Positions 62,415 through 64,000 of a stretch of 64,000 nt of DNA are shown one piece after another. Positions within the stretch are counted from its first letter, which is position 1. Each line of letters opens with the position of its first letter. The notes under the pieces were generated by a model that saw nothing but the letters and a program-made list of their open reading frames with translations, had not been told where the DNA came from and ran no database searches. The position numbers and the translations under genes are program-made. Origin of the DNA: Scortum barcoo (Eukaryota > Chordata > Actinopteri > Centrarchiformes > Terapontidae); assembly GCA_023238725.1 (NCBI GenBank), contig CM041533.1, positions 27,803,068 to 27,867,067 of the forward strand. Reading direction: 5' to 3'.

Positions 62415-62712
62415 CTGATGGGACAGAGTCAAATTGAAAAACACAAAGTACCCACAAACATACACATTTATTAAATCCTACACTTTCTGGCTGCACCACC
62501 ACAGTACTGTGTGTGTATGTGACACTGGTTGCAGGATGTTTAAACTGTCCAGTGAGTGGATCCTAACATATTAAGGAAAAGGGAAATTCATTTGACTTTG
62601 GACAACCCTTTTGATAGCTGCCTGACATAACTTTAAAGCAGAATTATGTAGCAGGCTGTATCTAACTGTATACATAATAGGTTAGGAAATTAGGAAATCT
62701 GATTGTGGCTTT

Positions 62713-62795
62713 ATTGATATATTTATTTGTTTTACTTTTTTTTTTACCCTTTTCTTCTTCACTCTTTGTCTCCACTCTCTCAATGCCTATACAGA
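62713..62795. repeat. 83-bp segment duplicated at 63267
   Basis: Matches 63267-63347 except for the length of one T-run (two bases longer here). Confidence 0.88.
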
Positions 62796-63160
62796 ACTGA
62801 AAACAGAGAACAGGTTGACGTACTACTTTGAAGAAAACAATTTAGTAAATGGACCTTCATTGAGGATCGTTGTTAAACCATTTCTAATGAATGAATGAAT
62901 GAACTCTAAAACTTGATTTATATGCCATAAGTGAAGGTACCATGGATGAAATCATTACAGAAAAATAGTTTTTCATACACACACACACATTTTGGGCTGA
63001 GCCCATCTTTAGTGTGCTAATTATCGGACACAATAAGCATTACATTGATTACTCTTATTACAGGTTACGCCTGGCATAACAGGAAAACTCAAAATTCACA
63101 ATGTGGGAGGAATGAGGAAATAAACTATTTCTTTTTTTCTGTGAATCTTTACAAAACATG

Positions 63161-63347
63161 TCCTATCTTTTTCCCTTTTTCAAGGATACTGATTATTTGA
63201 TAGCTGGAGTTCATCTTTCATACAAATGATTAATTATCATCCATGTTATCATATTGACTATCATATATTGATATATTTATTTGTTTTACTTTTTTTTACC
63301 CTTTTCTTCTTCACTCTTTGTCTCCACTCTCTCAATGCCTATACAGA
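63161..63347. repeat. Chimeric block made of two local source segments
   Basis: The left 109 bp equal 59778-59886, and from 63267 on the block equals 62713-62795 apart from a T-run. The two halves share ATT at the junction, and both sources carry it. See the findings for interpretation. Confidence 0.85.
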
Positions 63348-64000
63348 GTGTAGAAAGGAGGCTACACTAGACATGATCCCAGACTGATTTCCCACCCACC
63401 ACCCACGCACACCTGCAATGACTCAACAAGGACATCAGCAGTGGTTGCTGCACAATCTGGACATCTCAAGCAGTGCGTAACCTTAACTGACTTCATTAAC
63501 TGCATCTTGTGAACTAATACAAATTTTTAATAATATTTTTCCTAATACCGTAATGGTGGATGAAAACTCATCAAATGATGTTCTATTATCAGTCTGTTAT
63601 GTTACATCTGTGAAAAATGTACTTAATAGTACAAAAATGTATACTTCCTTGTATATTATATTTTTTACTGTAGCAATATTTATAATGATGCTATTATTGC
63701 ACAAGCAACATGTAGACTGAATAAAATTGCAGCTCAGTATGATCTGAAGCCTTCTTTAAAGAACTAAGTTCCATTGAATTGTAGTTGGTAGAATGAGATT
63801 AAGGTGGACATAGTTTGGTGTTTTTTTTTATTGTACTTTCCTACTTCTGTACTTTCATTCTAATAATTTGTTTTCGTTTGTCTTTATCCTTTCTTTTTTC
63901 TTTGTCTCTCTTAATATAAATATGCTGTTTAGTCTTCTGTTTTTTTTAACCCTAATCCTTCTAAAAGTAAAATGTATATACATTTGTTTGGCCGCAGTGT
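63348..64000. other. Intron or upstream sequence, no exon found
   Basis: The next upstream decarboxylase exon should end in a segment encoding a 'WLHVD'-type motif. No such sequence is visible on the minus strand here, so it lies beyond the window. Confidence 0.5.

Noticed and set aside
1..64000. CRISPR array, bacterial operon or phage content
   Set aside because: No regularly spaced direct repeats with unique spacers, and the genes are spliced vertebrate genes.
62415..64000. A further upstream decarboxylase exon inside the window
   Set aside because: No minus-strand segment encoding the expected residues before AAWGGG was found; the stretch is filled by repeats and AT-rich DNA.

Overview
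The window is nuclear DNA of a bony fish (teleost). It holds spliced vertebrate genes with GT-AG introns, long AT-rich intergenic stretches, CA/GA microsatellites, and teleost-type repeats (L2-like LINEs, a tRNA-derived SINE, a Ty3/gypsy LTR element, and hAT, piggyBac and Harbinger-like DNA elements). The species cannot be named from the sequence alone.

Layout. 1-25.6 kb has no protein-coding gene that I can recognise. It carries two decayed hAT transposase relics (about 1-760 and 3880-4890, both minus), two related MITEs with TAA target duplications (5683-6259 and 10447-10959), a CpG-rich orphan promoter-like island (about 14.3-15.4 kb), an inverted pair of an unnamed repeat (18.6-19.05 and 22.4-22.86 kb) and a small hAT-type MITE (21429-21573). 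25.6-33.8 kb is a complete seven-exon cytosolic alpha-carbonic anhydrase gene on the plus strand. It encodes 260 residues, has all catalytic residues and looks most like zebrafish cahz. 34.7-49.7 kb is a nest of retroelements: two L2-like LINE copies on the minus strand, a piggyBac-type MITE, a retrocopy beside 55-bp tandem repeats, and a complete-length but broken Ty3/gypsy element (39957-45561). In that element integrase lies upstream of reverse transcriptase, the order described for Gmr1-like elements.

52.9-57.5 kb is a bucky ball (buc) family gene on the plus strand. Five coding exons join in frame to give a predicted 784-residue disordered protein with the conserved N-terminal Buc/Velo1 signature. 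58.2-62.4 kb holds the last six coding exons of a glutamate decarboxylase gene on the minus strand, including the pyridoxal-phosphate lysine exon; the rest of the gene lies beyond the right edge. buc and the decarboxylase gene are convergent, with about 0.8 kb between their stop codons.

The three cellular genes have unrelated roles (CO2 hydration, oocyte germ-plasm organisation, GABA synthesis), so this is ordinary chromosomal neighbourhood and not a functional operon. The observations most worth checking are the Gmr1-type gene order with its near-identical, indel-only-different LTRs; the buc protein that apparently lacks an RG-rich C-terminus; an 86-bp near-perfect palindrome in intron 1 of the carbonic anhydrase gene; and a block at 63161-63347 built from two exact nearby source segments.
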